Positions 1-11,267 of a stretch of 64,000 nt of DNA are shown in pieces; the stretch's first letter is position 1, and each line of letters opens with the position of its first letter. The notes beneath the pieces are model-generated. The model saw only the letters and a program-made list of their open reading frames with translations. It searched no databases and was not told where the DNA came from. The DNA comes from Mixia osmundae IAM 14324. Its lineage: Eukaryota > Basidiomycota > Mixiomycetes > Mixiales > Mixiaceae. Location of the stretch: contig NW_014575559.1 of NCBI RefSeq assembly GCF_000708205.1, positions 708,575 through 772,574 of the forward strand. The letters are read 5' to 3'. The translations under genes were made by a program, and so were the position numbers.

Positions 1-1676
1 AGCAAGGCGTGTATCTGCAAAGACTGGAACAGAAGTATGAAGTTCGGATCAACATTCCGAACAAGGACACTGCAAATGACGACGATGCAAGCTCTGTACG
101 CAGCACGACCGAAGAGATCACAATCCGGGGTCCTAAGAAGGGAGCAGAGGCCGCGAAAAAAGAGGTGCGTCTCGCGATTGCCAATCGATGGAGTGCTGAG
201 ACTGCAGTAGTTGCTTGACTTGATCAGCTACGAGCGTGAGAACAGTCAAAGTGATACTGTACAGATCCATTCCGCTGCCATCCCTCGTCTGCTTGGCAAG
301 GGAGGCTCTCAGATCAATCAGATCAAGGCAGACACACTTGCAAGCATTGACGTGCCGCGAGATGATAGAGAGGGCATTGTGAGCATCACACTTCGGGGCA
401 CAGCAGAAGCCATCGTCGCAGCTCGGCGTGCTGTACTTGCCATCACTGGCCAGGCAGCTAGCTATGCCACGCTCGAACTGGATGTTGCTCGCAAGCATCA
501 CAATTCGCTGATCGGCAAGGGTGGCCGTCGCAGTACGTCCCAAACAAGCCTACATACATACGTCTACTGACGTGATATTGCAGTCAGCGAAATCGTGTCA
601 AGCTGTGGAGGACCTTCCGACAAGCGCAGTGTCGCGGCACTGGTCACCTTTCCGCGCGTCGATGATGACAGCAGTATTGTCAAGCTACAAGGCGACAAGA
701 CCCTTATCAGCAAGATCAGAGCAGTACTCGAGAAGGAGGCCGCAGACTTGGACAGCAGGATCATCACCGTCGTGGCGATTCCGTCGAGCAGTCACAGCAG
801 CATTGTCGGCCGAGGCGGCTCAAATCTGTCTGCACTACAGTTGGAGCACAATGTTAGGATTATTTTGCCCGGATGGCAAGAGTATGCGGACGCGCAACCT
901 ATCAGCAATGCTACACAACTCGGTAATGCATCAAGCGAAGATCTGATCAAGGTGATCGGCACACCTGAGGCATGCGCAGCCGCGGCAGAAGCTCTCGAGG
1001 TAGGCCTGCTCACTCATAGACGTGTGTATAGTCGCTCATGCTTGCATCGTGGGAACAGTTACGATCCAAGTCAAACGGTAAGCGACAAGGACCAGCTACG
1101 AACGGAACGCATATGCCTACGAGCGCGCAAGTGATCGGATTTGTACACGTACCCGCGCATCTTCATCACCGTGTGGCAGATCAAGGTCGCTTCTTCCGAA
1201 AGCTGCCCCGTGGTGTCAAAGTCGATCATAAGGATGAGGCTGGAGATGCAATCAAGCTGCCGCCTCGCATGTCAGCAGCAGCATCGTCCTCCGAAGCTAG
1301 GATCGATGTAAACGACGACGAAAGTTTCGGTATCGCATCTTGGATCGTCACCGATCTTGGCAGTGGCGTTTCGACGATACCCTGGCGCATCATCGCCAAT
1401 AGTGACCAACTAGCAGATCAGGCCAAATCCCTCATCGAAGAGGCGTCTGCCGACGCAGGCAAAACGACACATCAGGCTAGACTGGTCGTGCAGCCACAGA
1501 ATCTGGTCGGCCGTCTGATTGGTAAAGGCGGGTCAGGACTGGAGGCGCTCCGCCAGCTCGGTGTCTCCGCAGAAACTGTCGGTCAAAACAGCAACGTCTT
1601 CTTGCTGACAGGAAGTCAGACCGATCTTGAGAAGGCCAGGAGCCACATTGAGCAGGTTTTTGCTTCAAGAAGATAG
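1..1676 (+). CDS. SCP160: Vigilin/Scp160-like multi-KH RNA-binding protein, C-terminal part
   Basis: KH-repeat protein of the vigilin/Scp160 family, which binds mRNA and associates with polysomes at the ER. The gene is cut by the left edge of the window. Proposed exons are <3-164, 211-532, 584-999 and 1059-1676. Several KH GxxG loops are visible: LLGKGGSQIN, LIGKGGRR, IVGRGGSNLS and, near the C-terminus, LIGKGGSGLEALRQL. At least five KH units can be counted or inferred. A possible extra intron at 1078-1131 (54 bp, GT to AG, no stop, divisible by three) would also keep the frame and would join directly into VIGFVHVPA. The stop is 18 bp from the stop of the convergent hydrolase gene. Family assignment is firm; orthology to Scp160 is inferred from the number and order of KH units. 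Confidence 0.85.
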
Positions 1677-1694
1677 TCAAGATGCATCTTGGCT

Positions 1695-4290
1695 TCACTC
1701 GAGATATGAGCTCGGTTGAGATACTGAGCCATCGCTGAGCCAGTGACCTGCAGCAACGAGATGGCGGGCCTTGAAGACTGCCCAGTGCACAGCGGGCGAG
1801 CCTGTCCAGATTGGCAGGAGCTTGCTTGCTGCGTCGAGGCTTCGTGTCTCGCCAGCTACCAGACACGCTGGTCGGCCATCCGGCAGTCGGAACGTCGTTA
1901 TGATGGCAGCTGCGTCAAAGACTTTGTCTCCAAGCGTTACAGACTCGTCATCGAATGCGAGGTCGATATTGGACAGCGAAAGGGCGTCGCGGCTTGCAGA
2001 ACCCATATAGATCAGCGCAGAGCCTGCACAATGCGATATGTATGAGGCAGACGCATCGATGACTGCGGTTCTCAAGCGGTATTGTCTATTGAACATGACT
2101 GCGAGATTGCTTGCCTGCTGATGGAGCAGTGCAGGCGATATGATGCAAAGACCGCCGGGTCTATCGAGCAGATCATACAAGAAAGGCATATTCGAAGGAG
2201 GCGCCGTTTCAGTTGCCTTCCAGACATGCGAGCTCTTTTGAAAATGTGCGACTGTTGATGTAAGTGAGAAAGTACTGGCGTCAATCTTGAGCGAACACGG
2301 TCGAGATACACAGGCGAGCGATGGATCTATCGTAAAGGCGCGGAGGTTCTGAACATATGTTAAGTGCAGCACGTGAGACTCGACTTCGACTTGGAAGTGG
2401 CCAAGACGGCCCGGCGTGGTAATGAATGCACGCAAGCCAAGCCAGCCAGTCTGCTCTGAGGAGACCGTCACGAGCTGCTTGACGGCTCGCAACGGTTCAT
2501 GGTTGAGCGTACGTCTGATAAAGTCTTGCGAGGATGTGCTCCTGAAGATATCGTCAAACCAATGACCCGCCCCAGGCACTTCAACCAGCTCTGCTGATGC
2601 TGCGTATTGTTTTGCGCGGTCAAAGAGGACGCGAGAGTGGTATACGGGGACATTGTCGTCGTCTTGACCGCTGACAAACATTAGCTGATGATCAGCCGCA
2701 TTCGTCAGGAAGAGGTCATTATCGAAAGCAGAGAGAGATGAGCGCAGAACCCCGCGCAAAGCTGAATCAAGCGAATGAGACTCGACAGACATGATCCCTG
2801 ACGATACATAGTCGTCGATCTTGACGTAGCCGGAGGCCAGAAGGCCCCCGTTGAAGCGATCAGCGTAGTGAGTCAGAAGGTACAGCGCGCCCTGCCCGCC
2901 ATTACTGTGACCGATCGCGGTTGACTTTGAGAAGTCGGGCATTGCACTATCAACATCATAGCGAAAGATTGTGTCCGACAATGCATTGACTGCTGCAAAG
3001 ACGTTACTTGCAGAAAGCGAATGCCAGTCATAGCCCCTTTGCTGGCCGTCAGTCACAGTCGCAAGACCGATTACGGACTGACCAACTGGTCTTGCCGGTC
3101 GGTAACACAGTCCAGGCATGCTGCTGGCGAGCCATGCCGTCCACCCAGAACTGGTCAGAGGCAACGACGCCTGCGCCATGCAGCGCAACGATTATGCGCG
3201 ACTGCTTTGATGGCTCCATGGGCGGTATAGCAACTGCAAAGTCGGTGCTGCCGTCCAGGTCCCTAAAAGTGTATTTGAATGGATCGCCGTGTTGTACGTA
3301 GCCGAGAGGCATCGACTTTACGTTCACGATAACTTTAGCCGATCTGAGCGTCGCCACATGCAAGGTATACTCGAGCGAGAATGCGAGCACAAGCTCCGAT
3401 GGTTCGAGCGACAGCGACTCAGTGGTCAGGTGTAGGACGATCTCACTCGTCTGATAGGGTCCGAGTGAGACGGCTTCTACGGACGGCTTCAGCTGACGAC
3501 AGAGCGACGACAGGCAATGAATTTGCGTGAGATTGATCGACGCATCGTGCCAGTTGCGGACAAGGATCCTTCCTAGCGAGCTGACAAGCTTCATCGTTGT
3601 GGTCTGGAGCACAAGGCTTGGCAGACAAAGTCCGTCTGCATATAGTCTCAGATGGCCACGTCTGATCGGCGTAGCGGTCACGCAGACATTGTTTGCAGGC
3701 TGATTGCCGACTCCTGAATCTCCTCTGCTGCGTACGTCGTAGACGTGTCGGATATAAACCTGATAATCACCAGCAGACAACGTCTGTGTGAATGCATACG
3801 GATTGTGATCCTCATCGTATGGTCTGCTATAGCCATAGAGATCCGCTTGAAAGGTCTGCGATGTCCATGTCTCATTGCGAACCAAGAACTCTGCGGCGTC
3901 GAGTACATTGAGTGCAAGGGTAGCGGAGGCGCTCAGTGTCAACAGAGCACGTATCTGGGTCTGGCTTTGCAAGGCAGACCAGCCGATCGTATCGCGAAGG
4001 GGATCATACGAAGCGGCGCTGTCTGTCCATTGTACACATCCATTCGAATCCGCAGACAGCGTACGCCATCCCACAGTGCCATTCGCCACAAGCAATGATG
4101 GCTGGCGCGCATCATGCAGCGACTTTAGAGGGACAGGAAAAGGTGATACAGTCCATTCGCGAGTGCCGATAGGCAGCGGACCTATTGCTCGCCACTCGCT
4201 GAGCTGAGCACGCTGATGACCTTCAAAGGTGATCTGATCTGCCCGGATCTGTATTGAGCCGACAGCGAGGAGGAATAAGCGGAGGAGCAT
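1695..4290 (-). CDS. Secreted alpha/beta-hydrolase (prolyl-oligopeptidase/depolymerase-like)
   Basis: Predicted 849-residue extracellular serine hydrolase. Exons are 3083-4290 and 1695-3036, with a 46 bp intron (3037-3082) that joins TGKTSW to GYDWHS. The ATG at 4290 is chosen because it starts a clear signal peptide (MLLRLFLLAVGSIQIRA); the open frame runs upstream to 4425 but that part is hydrophilic. The catalytic region has the oxyanion-hole stretch IIVALHGAGV and the nucleophile elbow GHSNGGQGA (Ser in GxSxG); an Asp within DDDNVP and a His within GAGHWF could complete the triad. The N-terminal ~450 residues look like the beta-rich domain that precedes the catalytic domain in large fungal S9-like enzymes. 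Substrate cannot be told; peptidase and polyester depolymerase are both possible. Confidence 0.8.
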
Positions 4291-4668
4291 CGACGACTCA
4301 GGTCTCAGCGCCCAATTTGTCTGGCCGCGACAGATGCACGGGACGCGGGACGGGACGTTAGCCTGACAGCGGAGCATGCAGCGCTGAGTACCCGTGTCGG
4401 CTCTGTATGACGAGACACTCTCCACACACTCAGCCTCATGATGTCAGATATGGGTTCCCGTTTGATAATACACATGACTATTTCGCAGTGAGACGAGTAT
4501 GATGCGATGAGGCTGCGAGCGAGCTCGTCTCTGCTTGTTGGTTCTTACAAAGTGGAATTGTCAACATGGTATGCGCGCTGCGGAGTTGACAAGCATTTTA
4601 CTGAGCAAGGGCGTGAATGAGACATGATGTGCGAGACGAAACATGTGCGCCAGGCGTGTGCTCTGCGG
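4291..4668. other. Intergenic, 378 bp
   Basis: Upstream region of the secreted hydrolase and 3' flank of the next minus-strand gene. No gene, repeat or structured element seen. Confidence 0.6.
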
Positions 4669-5877
4669 CTAGAAGGCAGCGCAGAGCTGCTCTGTTGGTT
4701 GCGCCCAATCGTGCGCGTGCGCCTGGACTCTCGAACTGAGTGTATGACTGGTGGCTAGGCTGGTCTGCAGCCTGAGAAAGGCGAAAGTTGCAAGAGCAGA
4801 CTGTTCCTGCAAGTCTGCTGGCATCCTCGCTGTTGGCTTTGGCTTTGGCGAGTCCATAGGAAATGATTGCCTTTGCGTAGAGACTGACGTCCGCCGTCGC
4901 GGCGACACGCTGGTCTCTGTCGATGGGAGAGGAAGTGAGTCTCGGTACTTAGGCGGCGCACCGCAAAATGGTTCGCGGCTTTGGACGTCTAGGGGTGAAT
5001 CGAGCAATTCTGTACTTTGCGAGCCCGAAGAGCAACGCGACAGCTCGACATCTGTCGGCAAGTCTGGCACAACAGGTGATGGCGATGCTGGCAGGGGCGC
5101 AGAGATTTGACGGCTCATGCGTAGCGAGCTAAATCTTCGCTTGAAGACGACCATCGGGCGCGCGGTCTTCTCCACCGGAGATCTTGGGCAGTATTGCTCA
5201 TTGGGCCGAAGCAGAGCAGCATCTTGGGTTCGACTGGAGCTGTACGGGAACCTCACTGCATCTTCGTGCTGCTCTTTGCTGCTTGCGATCGGCGACCAGA
5301 GCACGATCGCAGGGATTGTCAGCGTCGGCGTCTCTACTGCTTGGGCGAGCACGGTCATGGGCTCCTCGAAGCTACACTCGTCCACTGATACAATGCAATG
5401 TCAGCCAGCGTCAACGCATTGAGAAGCATACGCACAGGTAGGGATAGGCTTGTTGAGACAGTATGCGACCATCTGATTGACTGAAGCATATCGCGCCAGA
5501 TAAGGCAAATCTTGAAGTGCTTTCTTTGTCCGGCAGTAGACCTGGACAAAGTGTTGCCTTCGCTTCTTACTCTCATCGTCAGTGACCGTAGCGCTTGGCA
5601 GGATGCCTTGGCTATGCGTCTTGGGCACACTGGAATCAGTCTGCAAAGTTGCATTGTCGCGCTGAAATTTGACAATGAGGACCATGATGAGCAGCGAAAA
5701 GAGTGCGATAGCGTAAGTCTGCGCAGTTGATGCCGTCGCCAGTGTCATCGCGCTCGTTGGGTATTCGAGCTGGCTGTCGAGATAGCGCATCTCGAAGGGT
5801 GATGAGGCTGGGCTGCTCGATGGGTAGTAGAACGAGTGCTCCTGGCGATGACCGCCGATACCTGGACGAGTACGCAT
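4669..5877 (-). CDS. Hypothetical single-pass membrane protein
   Basis: Protein of 385 residues, not recognised. Exons are 5436-5877 and 4669-5384, split by a 51 bp intron that joins NKPIPT to LDECSFEEP. One hydrophobic segment near residue 55 (IALFSLLIMVLIVKF) suggests a membrane anchor. There is no N-terminal signal peptide, and the start at 5877 is the first ATG in frame. The C-terminal half is low-complexity, rich in Ser, Pro and Arg and probably disordered (for example RRRTSVSTQRQSF, a typical basophilic-kinase context). A regulatory or adaptor role at a membrane is possible but the sequence gives no direct sign of function. Confidence 0.6.
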
Positions 5878-6771
5878 GACTGCCTTCTCAAGAAGCGAGT
5901 CTAGCAGAGGAAAGTATTGCTCTGGTTGGATCGTCTATCGCGAGGTGAGGCCGCTGGATTGCAACTAGGCGGCTTGACGGCTGTGAGTGATCGACGAAGC
6001 CTCGACAAGTCAGGCGATCTTATGCAGTCAGATCACCGCCTGTTGAGTTTATGCAGGCGCACACAAGCAGGCGAGCAAAGCGACGATTGTTCGATGGCGT
6101 GAAAGACAGTCTGAGCTAGTCGTAGGTTTTGCGAGGCTCGCACTTTAGCACGCGCCCTCTCTGCCGATGTTCCCTTGCTTCGGAGATGGCGGCTGCGATG
6201 TCAAGCTGCAGACCTAGGAAGCGCTTATGCAGGCGTGCCCATCACTTGGGCGTATGCTGCTTGCCTAAAAGTAGTGATCCGTGCAGATGCAGGTCTGAGC
6301 CAGCCAAGCCAGCTCATCTTCGCATCGGCGTGAGCGTGCAATGTCTCTCCACCCACATCATTGGGCTTACGTCCTGTGACAGCCATCAGTGATGCAAGAG
6401 GGCGCATTTGCGCTTTGCATAAAACGCCACGGTCGCGCCGATCTCCTGGTCGAAACCTTACGAATTTAGGAGGCTGGCAATTCTCAACCGGAGATCGCCG
6501 TTTCCTAAGTCGGCGATCGGCCTGCATGCAGCGCGCCCAGCCTTGCCATACAAAACGCAGCCCCGTACGCAGCAGCGGTTCAAACAGGATGCAGCCGAAG
6601 CTCGGCCACGCTAGCGATTGCAAGCGAGATGGCCTGAAATATCTCCCAAAGAGCGCAAGTCCAGACTAATATGCAAAATTTGGCAGCGACAGATATGGCA
6701 GCACGCTAGCCCACAGGAAGGTCTCTGCAGTGCATTGAATGTTCGGACTAGCCAGATGTGTAGATGCAAAC
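5878..6771. other. Intergenic, 894 bp, no gene recognised
   Basis: Longest plain gap in the first 15 kb, between two minus-strand genes. Open frames here are short and unlike any known family. It holds one perfect inverted repeat, GATCGCCG at 6493-6500 and CGGCGATC at 6511-6518, separated by 10 bases, which could form a small hairpin. Confidence 0.5.
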
Positions 6772-7782
6772 TCATAGCTTCGCATCCGTGCGTGTACCGA
6801 GCCGCTTATTCAGATCGGCTGGAACGACTAGAGCCATCTGCCTAGACACGGCGAGGATGCGTTGCCGATCTCGCCAGCCAGACTGGGCTTCGCCTTGGCC
6901 TATGCGTGCACGTGATGGTGCCGTCCAGACTTCGACATCGGCTTCGTGGGCGCCTTTGTGGACGAAGCGAGTGCCCGACCAAAGTCCGACCGAGTCTGAG
7001 CTAAATCTGTCCAAGCTAGCCGGATCGATACGTGTCATGTATTGAATCGCGATCGTCATTGTTGGAAACCAGGCAGCCTTTGGCTTGAGGTCCTCTGGCA
7101 TCATCATCGGACCGTTCTCAAACATGTCGGCGAAGAAAGGAATCATGTCCGCTCGTATACCTTCGGGATTATCCTTGACTTCTAGCCAGGCTGACCAGCG
7201 CAGATAATCATGATCGCGACCCTGCCCAGCTCTCTCTTGCTCTGCGTTGATGCGAGCGTACTCGCTCTGCGCTTGTCTATCTATCGCCCAATCTATTCTA
7301 TGTCGAAAGCTGAATACCTTTAGCGCTGGACTGCTTTCGTACGCGCTCGGATGATCCAAAGGTACCCGGCGCGCGCGTTGATCAGGCGGCACAAGTGTGA
7401 GGGACTGCCTGTCGATATGGGGTTCAGACGGCGGCGGGTCAAGTACGCCAAAGATGACTGTCGCGCGAATGTTGACTTTGCCTCGTTGGATGAGCTCGAC
7501 GTGCAAGTCGGTGTAACCCCTGCCAGCACGAAGTACGCTGATCTGAGTCATAAATGGACCCGGTGTGCTGGCCACGGGCATCTGTGCAGATATGTGCACG
7601 ATATCTGGGTGGCGAGAGTTGCTCTGGCTCTGGATACAGCTGTTGGCGAGCAGACTGATCATATAGCCACCGTGCGGCACTTGGCCAATTGTCCATTCGG
7701 CGTCTACATTGCCCTTGTAGACTCGCTTGCCCGTGTGTGTCTCGTAGGCAAAGGTAGAAGCTATCGCCTCTGCCAGTCTCAT
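6772..7782 (-). CDS. Acyl-CoA thioesterase-like hotdog protein (TesB/4HBT_3 type)
   Basis: Intronless reading frame of 336 residues with the two-hotdog layout of TesB-like thioesterases, which cleave acyl-CoA to fatty acid and CoA. The first hotdog carries WTIGQVPHGGYMISLLANSC (Gly-Gly of the central helix), followed by strands SVLRAGRGYTDLHVELIQ. The second half contains MTRIDPASLDR and LWSGTRFVHKGAHEADVEVW. Length matches fungal members (about 320-340). It has no signal peptide and no obvious C-terminal peroxisomal signal (ends in DAKL). It lies head-to-head with the roadblock gene, 127 bp apart. In vivo substrate unknown. Confidence 0.8.
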   Translation of the reverse strand: MRLAEAIASTFAYETHTGKRVYKGNVDAEWTIGQVPHGGYMISLLANSCIQSQSNSRHPDIVHISAQMPVASTPGPFMTQISVLRAGRGYTDLHVELIQRGKVNIRATVIFGVLDPPPSEPHIDRQSLTLVPPDQRARRVPLDHPSAYESSPALKVFSFRHRIDWAIDRQAQSEYARINAEQERAGQGRDHDYLRWSAWLEVKDNPEGIRADMIPFFADMFENGPMMMPEDLKPKAAWFPTMTIAIQYMTRIDPASLDRFSSDSVGLWSGTRFVHKGAHEADVEVWTAPSRARIGQGEAQSGWRDRQRILAVSRQMALVVPADLNKRLGTRTDAKL

Positions 7783-7909
7783 CTTGTCAGCTGCCGTATG
7801 TGAAGGGTGTGCAGCGTCGGCATTTGACTAGACGATGTCATAGCCGAACGCGAGCGCGTTAGTCAGCTCAACCACCGTCTTGCTCCACGGATTGGCAGGC
7901 AGTGGGAGC
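7783..7909. promoter_or_regulatory. Shared divergent promoter (thioesterase / roadblock)
   Basis: 127 bp between two divergent start codons must hold both 5' regions. No canonical TATA box was identified. Confidence 0.35.
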
Positions 7910-8419
7910 ATGATGAGCACGGCTGGCGTCGAGTCAGTCGATGCGACACTCCAGCGGATCACTTCGGCCAAAGGCGTTCAGGGCGTCATCATCCTGCAAG
8001 CTACAACAGGCATCGTCATCAGGTTTGGCGGCGTCCTCTTTGAGCGCCGTCCGGCTTCGCCAGAGCCGTTGTCGGATGGCGGACCATCGACAGAGCATGA
8101 AGCAGAGCCAGAGCGTACACTGCTCGAGCGCTATGCTACGGCTGCTACTGCACTCGTCGATGCTACTCGCGAAAGCGTGCAAGACATTGAGACAGGCGTA
8201 CGTCTAACTATGAGTTTAGGATCACACACCCTGATTCCAAGCTCGGCTACCAGGACGATGTCCGGTTCATGCGCATACGTACAAAACGGCACGAGCTCAT
8301 GATCACGCCAGGCGCGTCAAGCCAACCCCAAGCGTCGCGCTTTGGCTCATTGGCTGTGTACAGATCCTAGCTTCGTACTCGTCGTCATCACCGACCCGAC
8401 GCTGCAAGAAGCGCAGTGA
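7910..8419 (+). CDS. Dynein light chain, roadblock/LC7 family
   Basis: Subunit of cytoplasmic dynein that binds the intermediate chain. Exons 7910-8197, 8242-8315 and 8371-8419 give 136 residues. The N-terminal helix and strand read DATLQRITSAKGVQGVIIL, then TTGIVIRFGG. The C-terminal part is the family hallmark: DVRFMRIRTKRHELMITPG followed, after the second intron, by AFVLVVITDPT. The protein is longer than the usual ~100 residues because of an acidic, Pro-rich insert after FGGVLFERR. Two ATGs (7910, 7913) are in tandem; either could start. Introns are 44 and 55 bp. Roadblock domains also occur in Ragulator/MglB-like proteins, but this small single-domain form fits dynein. Confidence 0.85.
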
Positions 8420-8547
8420 CGCTAGCTTCTGCCTCTTGACGACTGACGAGCACATCGCCAGGGCACGTCAGAACGCCAGCTATCGACGCGATCACTCTGC
8501 GATGAGTGACGATCATTGGAAGAGTCTAGTTGGTGCAGAGCCAAGGC

Positions 8548-9272
8548 TCATATCGGCACATCGATGAGCAGATCGCCATCGACGCCGTCGTCCTCGTCGT
8601 CACCCCGGTCTAAGGAATCATCGCTATCGCTGTCCTCTTGAAGCGCTGCGGTGGCCGCCAAGACTGCATCATTGGTATTGCTCGTGCTCGATGATGCTAC
8701 TTGAAGCGTGCTCGTTTGCGACAGATCCGTCGCCGTCCTCTGATGGTCTACGAGCTTGCCCTTCTTTCGCTTCGGTCGTTCGGTCATCATCAGCTGCTCT
8801 GCAGAGATCAACACCGTTTGCAGTATAGCGTGCAAAGTGTGGCTTGCCTCTCTGAGCTTGGCAAGGTGGATGTGCGAGATCTCTGCGTAGTTGTCAAAGC
8901 CGAGCGTCTTCATAGCCCTGAGCAAATCCTCGGCGTTGATGCACCTCCTTTTGCTCGTCTCGACGTACTCTGCCGCTTCTGAGGCAAGGAAGGCGATGAA
9001 TTCGGAGACGCATTCTTGCATGCATTGTTTCGCATCTTTGGCTACCTTGATCTCGCCCACGACGCTCTTCATCAGCGAGGAGATGCAGGCGATGGGCAGC
9101 GTGAGCTGTTCCGCCGTCGATGTAAGCCAGTCAACGTAGTGCCAAGCCTTTGTGGCAGACGTACATCAGCTGCATTGAAGTTGCTGATCTCTTCCTCTCC
9201 GAAAGCATGGCTGCCAGACGTGGAGGGGATGGGCTGAGACGGTACGACCAAGTCGTCCTCGTGCACGCTCAT
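8548..9272 (-). CDS. HAP3: CCAAT-binding factor subunit HAP3 / NF-YB
   Basis: Histone-fold subunit of the CCAAT-binding complex (with HAP2/NF-YA and HAP5/NF-YC). Exons 9165-9272 and 8548-9105 (intron 59 bp) give 221 residues. The core reads LTLPIACISSLMKS, then VAKDAKQCMQECVSEFIAF and RCINAEDLLRAMKTLGFDNY, matching NF-YB helices in order. The first helix differs from the usual LPIANVARIMK. A basic patch (RPKRKKGK) follows the fold, and the C-terminus is acidic (runs of Asp/Glu/Ser near residues 195-215), possibly an activation or chaperone-like tail. Start at 9272 is the first ATG and leaves a short N-terminal arm before the fold. Confidence 0.9.
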
Positions 9273-9415
9273 CCTCCTCCGACCAATCAGACTCAGGGAT
9301 CGGAATCAGTCTATCTATCGCGCGACATCGCGAACAGGGAAGGCGTGCAAGAAAAGTCCTGTAGTATGCATTGACGGCCAGCCCGTATCCCTCTTCCATC
9401 CCGTTTGGTGGGTTT

Positions 9416-10078
9416 TCACTTCTCGCTGGCATATGCTGCTGCAGCCTGTTGCGACCCGCGAGTCAGCAATGCTCGAGACGAGCAAAAGCGCGCCTGCCTG
9501 ATTGAAAGCAGTATCGAGCGGCGTGACAGTCGCATTGGTGATCTGCTTGACAATGCAAGCAGCAAGCGCACTGGTGCTATTGTGGAGCATGTTGACATCG
9601 CTCTTGGCCAGACTGCCGAGCTTGAATGAATCGAACGCGGCCTTTTTCCTGCAAAAGCAGCGCTCAATCCTTCAGACCATGAGCAGCTTTAGGGAGGCGT
9701 ACTTGATGAGATTGCTCAATGCATTCAATGTAGGTGGTGCGATGGATGCGGAGACGTATTGTATAGTAGTCACGCCGTTTGCTGCGGTGAAACCCGTGAC
9801 ATTTTGGCAGGTGGCAGTTGCATTATTGATCTACAGCGATGGTCAGTATATGACCCAGTAGAGCATTGTATGATGCGCACATCCTTGATGGTCTGCAGAG
9901 CTGTTGTATGAATCGCGTAGGCCGAGCTGTATGTCAGATTGGCGACAGCGAGCGAGGCGTTGAGCTTTGCAGCATCTGTGCCGACAGTCTGCAAGCGTGT
10001 CTGGAAGACTGCAGGCGTGAACGTTGCAGCCGAGGCAACGGCGGCACCAGCGAGAGCAACGACGGCGGCGAACTTCAT
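9416..10078 (-). CDS. HsbA-like secreted cell-surface protein
   Basis: Predicted secreted protein of 174 residues in the hydrophobic-surface-binding/galactomannoprotein (HsbA) family, helical proteins of the fungal wall. Exons: 9881-10078, 9703-9830, 9480-9648 and 9416-9445. Signal peptide MKFAAVVALAGAAVASA. Two Cys lie in ATCQNVTGF and ALAACIVKQ. The family pattern of long amphipathic helices with an Ala-rich end is seen (AGALLLAAAAYASEK at the C-terminus). The last intron as drawn is only 34 bp, shorter than all others here; without it the frame runs on with a hydrophilic tail, so the last junction is uncertain. Start is the first ATG and gives the signal peptide. Confidence 0.75.
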
Positions 10079-10682
10079 CTCGATCTAGCGGGTTGGAATG
10101 GACGAGCGATTTGAGCAAACGAGTTTCCGAGCGGCTTTATAGCTTCGAGAGCCGGCATAACTCTGCGCGAGATCCGAGAGAATTGCAAAACCGGGGTAAC
10201 AGGGATCTTTGTTGAGTCAGCAGGAAGCTCTTGATGTCGCACAAGAGAGGCAAGACGCGAATTTTCTGGGGAAGTGACTTTGCCTTTTCGGGTAAGCCCC
10301 TTGTCTCGTCGCATGGGCGTCCACAGGTCAGCCAAAGGGTCAGCTGTGGGGCTACGTAGATTCAACCTTGCAAGCGATCTGTCAGCCGGCCTTGCACAAT
10401 GGATTGGGCAGCACAAGGAGACTGATCGAACGCCAAGCCATCCGTCGTGCTTATGATCAGCCCACACTCGACAGTGCTCCACAGGAGCGGAATGAACGTG
10501 CCGACGATGGTCAAGCGAGCGAATGTCGGCTCCGAAGTAGCGCACACGGAGCTGAGCATTGTTGCGTACACACATGATTGGACCTGATCCTGAACGAACT
10601 CGAACGGGGGACATCGGCCTGCAATAGACATCGCTGCCCCTCAGAGCAAATCGTACACCACTGTCGTCGAAGAAGCAATCGA
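10079..10682. other. Intergenic, 604 bp
   Basis: Upstream region of the HsbA-like gene and 3' flank of the next minus-strand gene. A long open frame on the minus strand (10075-10686) has no protein-like features and overlaps both neighbours in other frames. Nothing else seen. Confidence 0.5.
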
Positions 10683-11071
10683 TCATTCATCCTCGAGCTG
10701 CTCGGTCCAAGCTGCCTGCGAGCGCTGCTTCTTCTGGTTGGCCCAGTACTCTCGCTTGAGTCTCTTGCCGTGTCTGTCCTCCATTCTGTTATCTGCCAAA
10801 CCGTATGAAGGACCATCGACAAGCGCTCAAGAGGAGCAGCATACCGCAAGCTTCGAGGCAAGGAAGGTTGAAGGGGCCAATCTGGCCTGGCGTGCAGGGG
10901 ATGTACTCGCTGGCGATCGATTTGCCAACGTAGCAAGGCGGCTGCTGGCTGTCGTAGCTCTGCATCAGCTTCAGTTGCGAGGGCATAGACAGGCAAGCAC
11001 ATGACGGCAGCGAAGACTGTGCTTGCGCATACTAGCAGGACAGCGAGCAAGGTTGTCATCGTCATCGTCAT
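10683..11071 (-). CDS. Small Cys-containing secreted or anchored protein
   Basis: Three exons (11006-11071, 10845-10959, 10683-10792; introns 46 and 52 bp) give a 96-residue protein that I do not recognise. The N-terminus starts with a Met-Thr repeat (ATGACG units) followed by a hydrophobic stretch, TTLLAVLLVCASTVFAA, read as a signal peptide or anchor. The remainder has four Cys spaced in PPCYVGK, YIPCTPGQ and LPCLEAC, then a charged C-terminal tail ending KKQRSQAAWTEQLEDE. Any of the ATGs at 11071, 11065 or 11059 could start it. The exon joins keep one frame through all three exons, supporting the model, but it could also be a tiny inner-membrane protein rather than a secreted one. Confidence 0.5.
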
Positions 11072-11267
11072 CGTCAATATCGTTGCTGCTGTCTCATCTC
11101 AGCTTGTGTTTGCTGCAGTCTCTGGATATGCGCTACTGCTCACTTGCAGTAGAAGGAAGAATGGCCTTGTTCGACAGAACGAGAGTGGCTCAGGAAGGTG
11201 CAACGGGCGACAGGCAAGGAGTGCTGGCCCCTCGGGGCAAGGAGCTCCTCTTTGGCTCGCGGCAACG

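Noticed and set aside
6225-6623. 132-codon minus-strand frame in the 0.9 kb gap
   Set aside because: Composition like random sequence and no homology recognised.
10075-10686. 203-codon open frame on the minus strand
   Set aside because: No protein-like features, overlaps the start of the HsbA-like gene and the end of the next gene in other frames; better read as intergenic.
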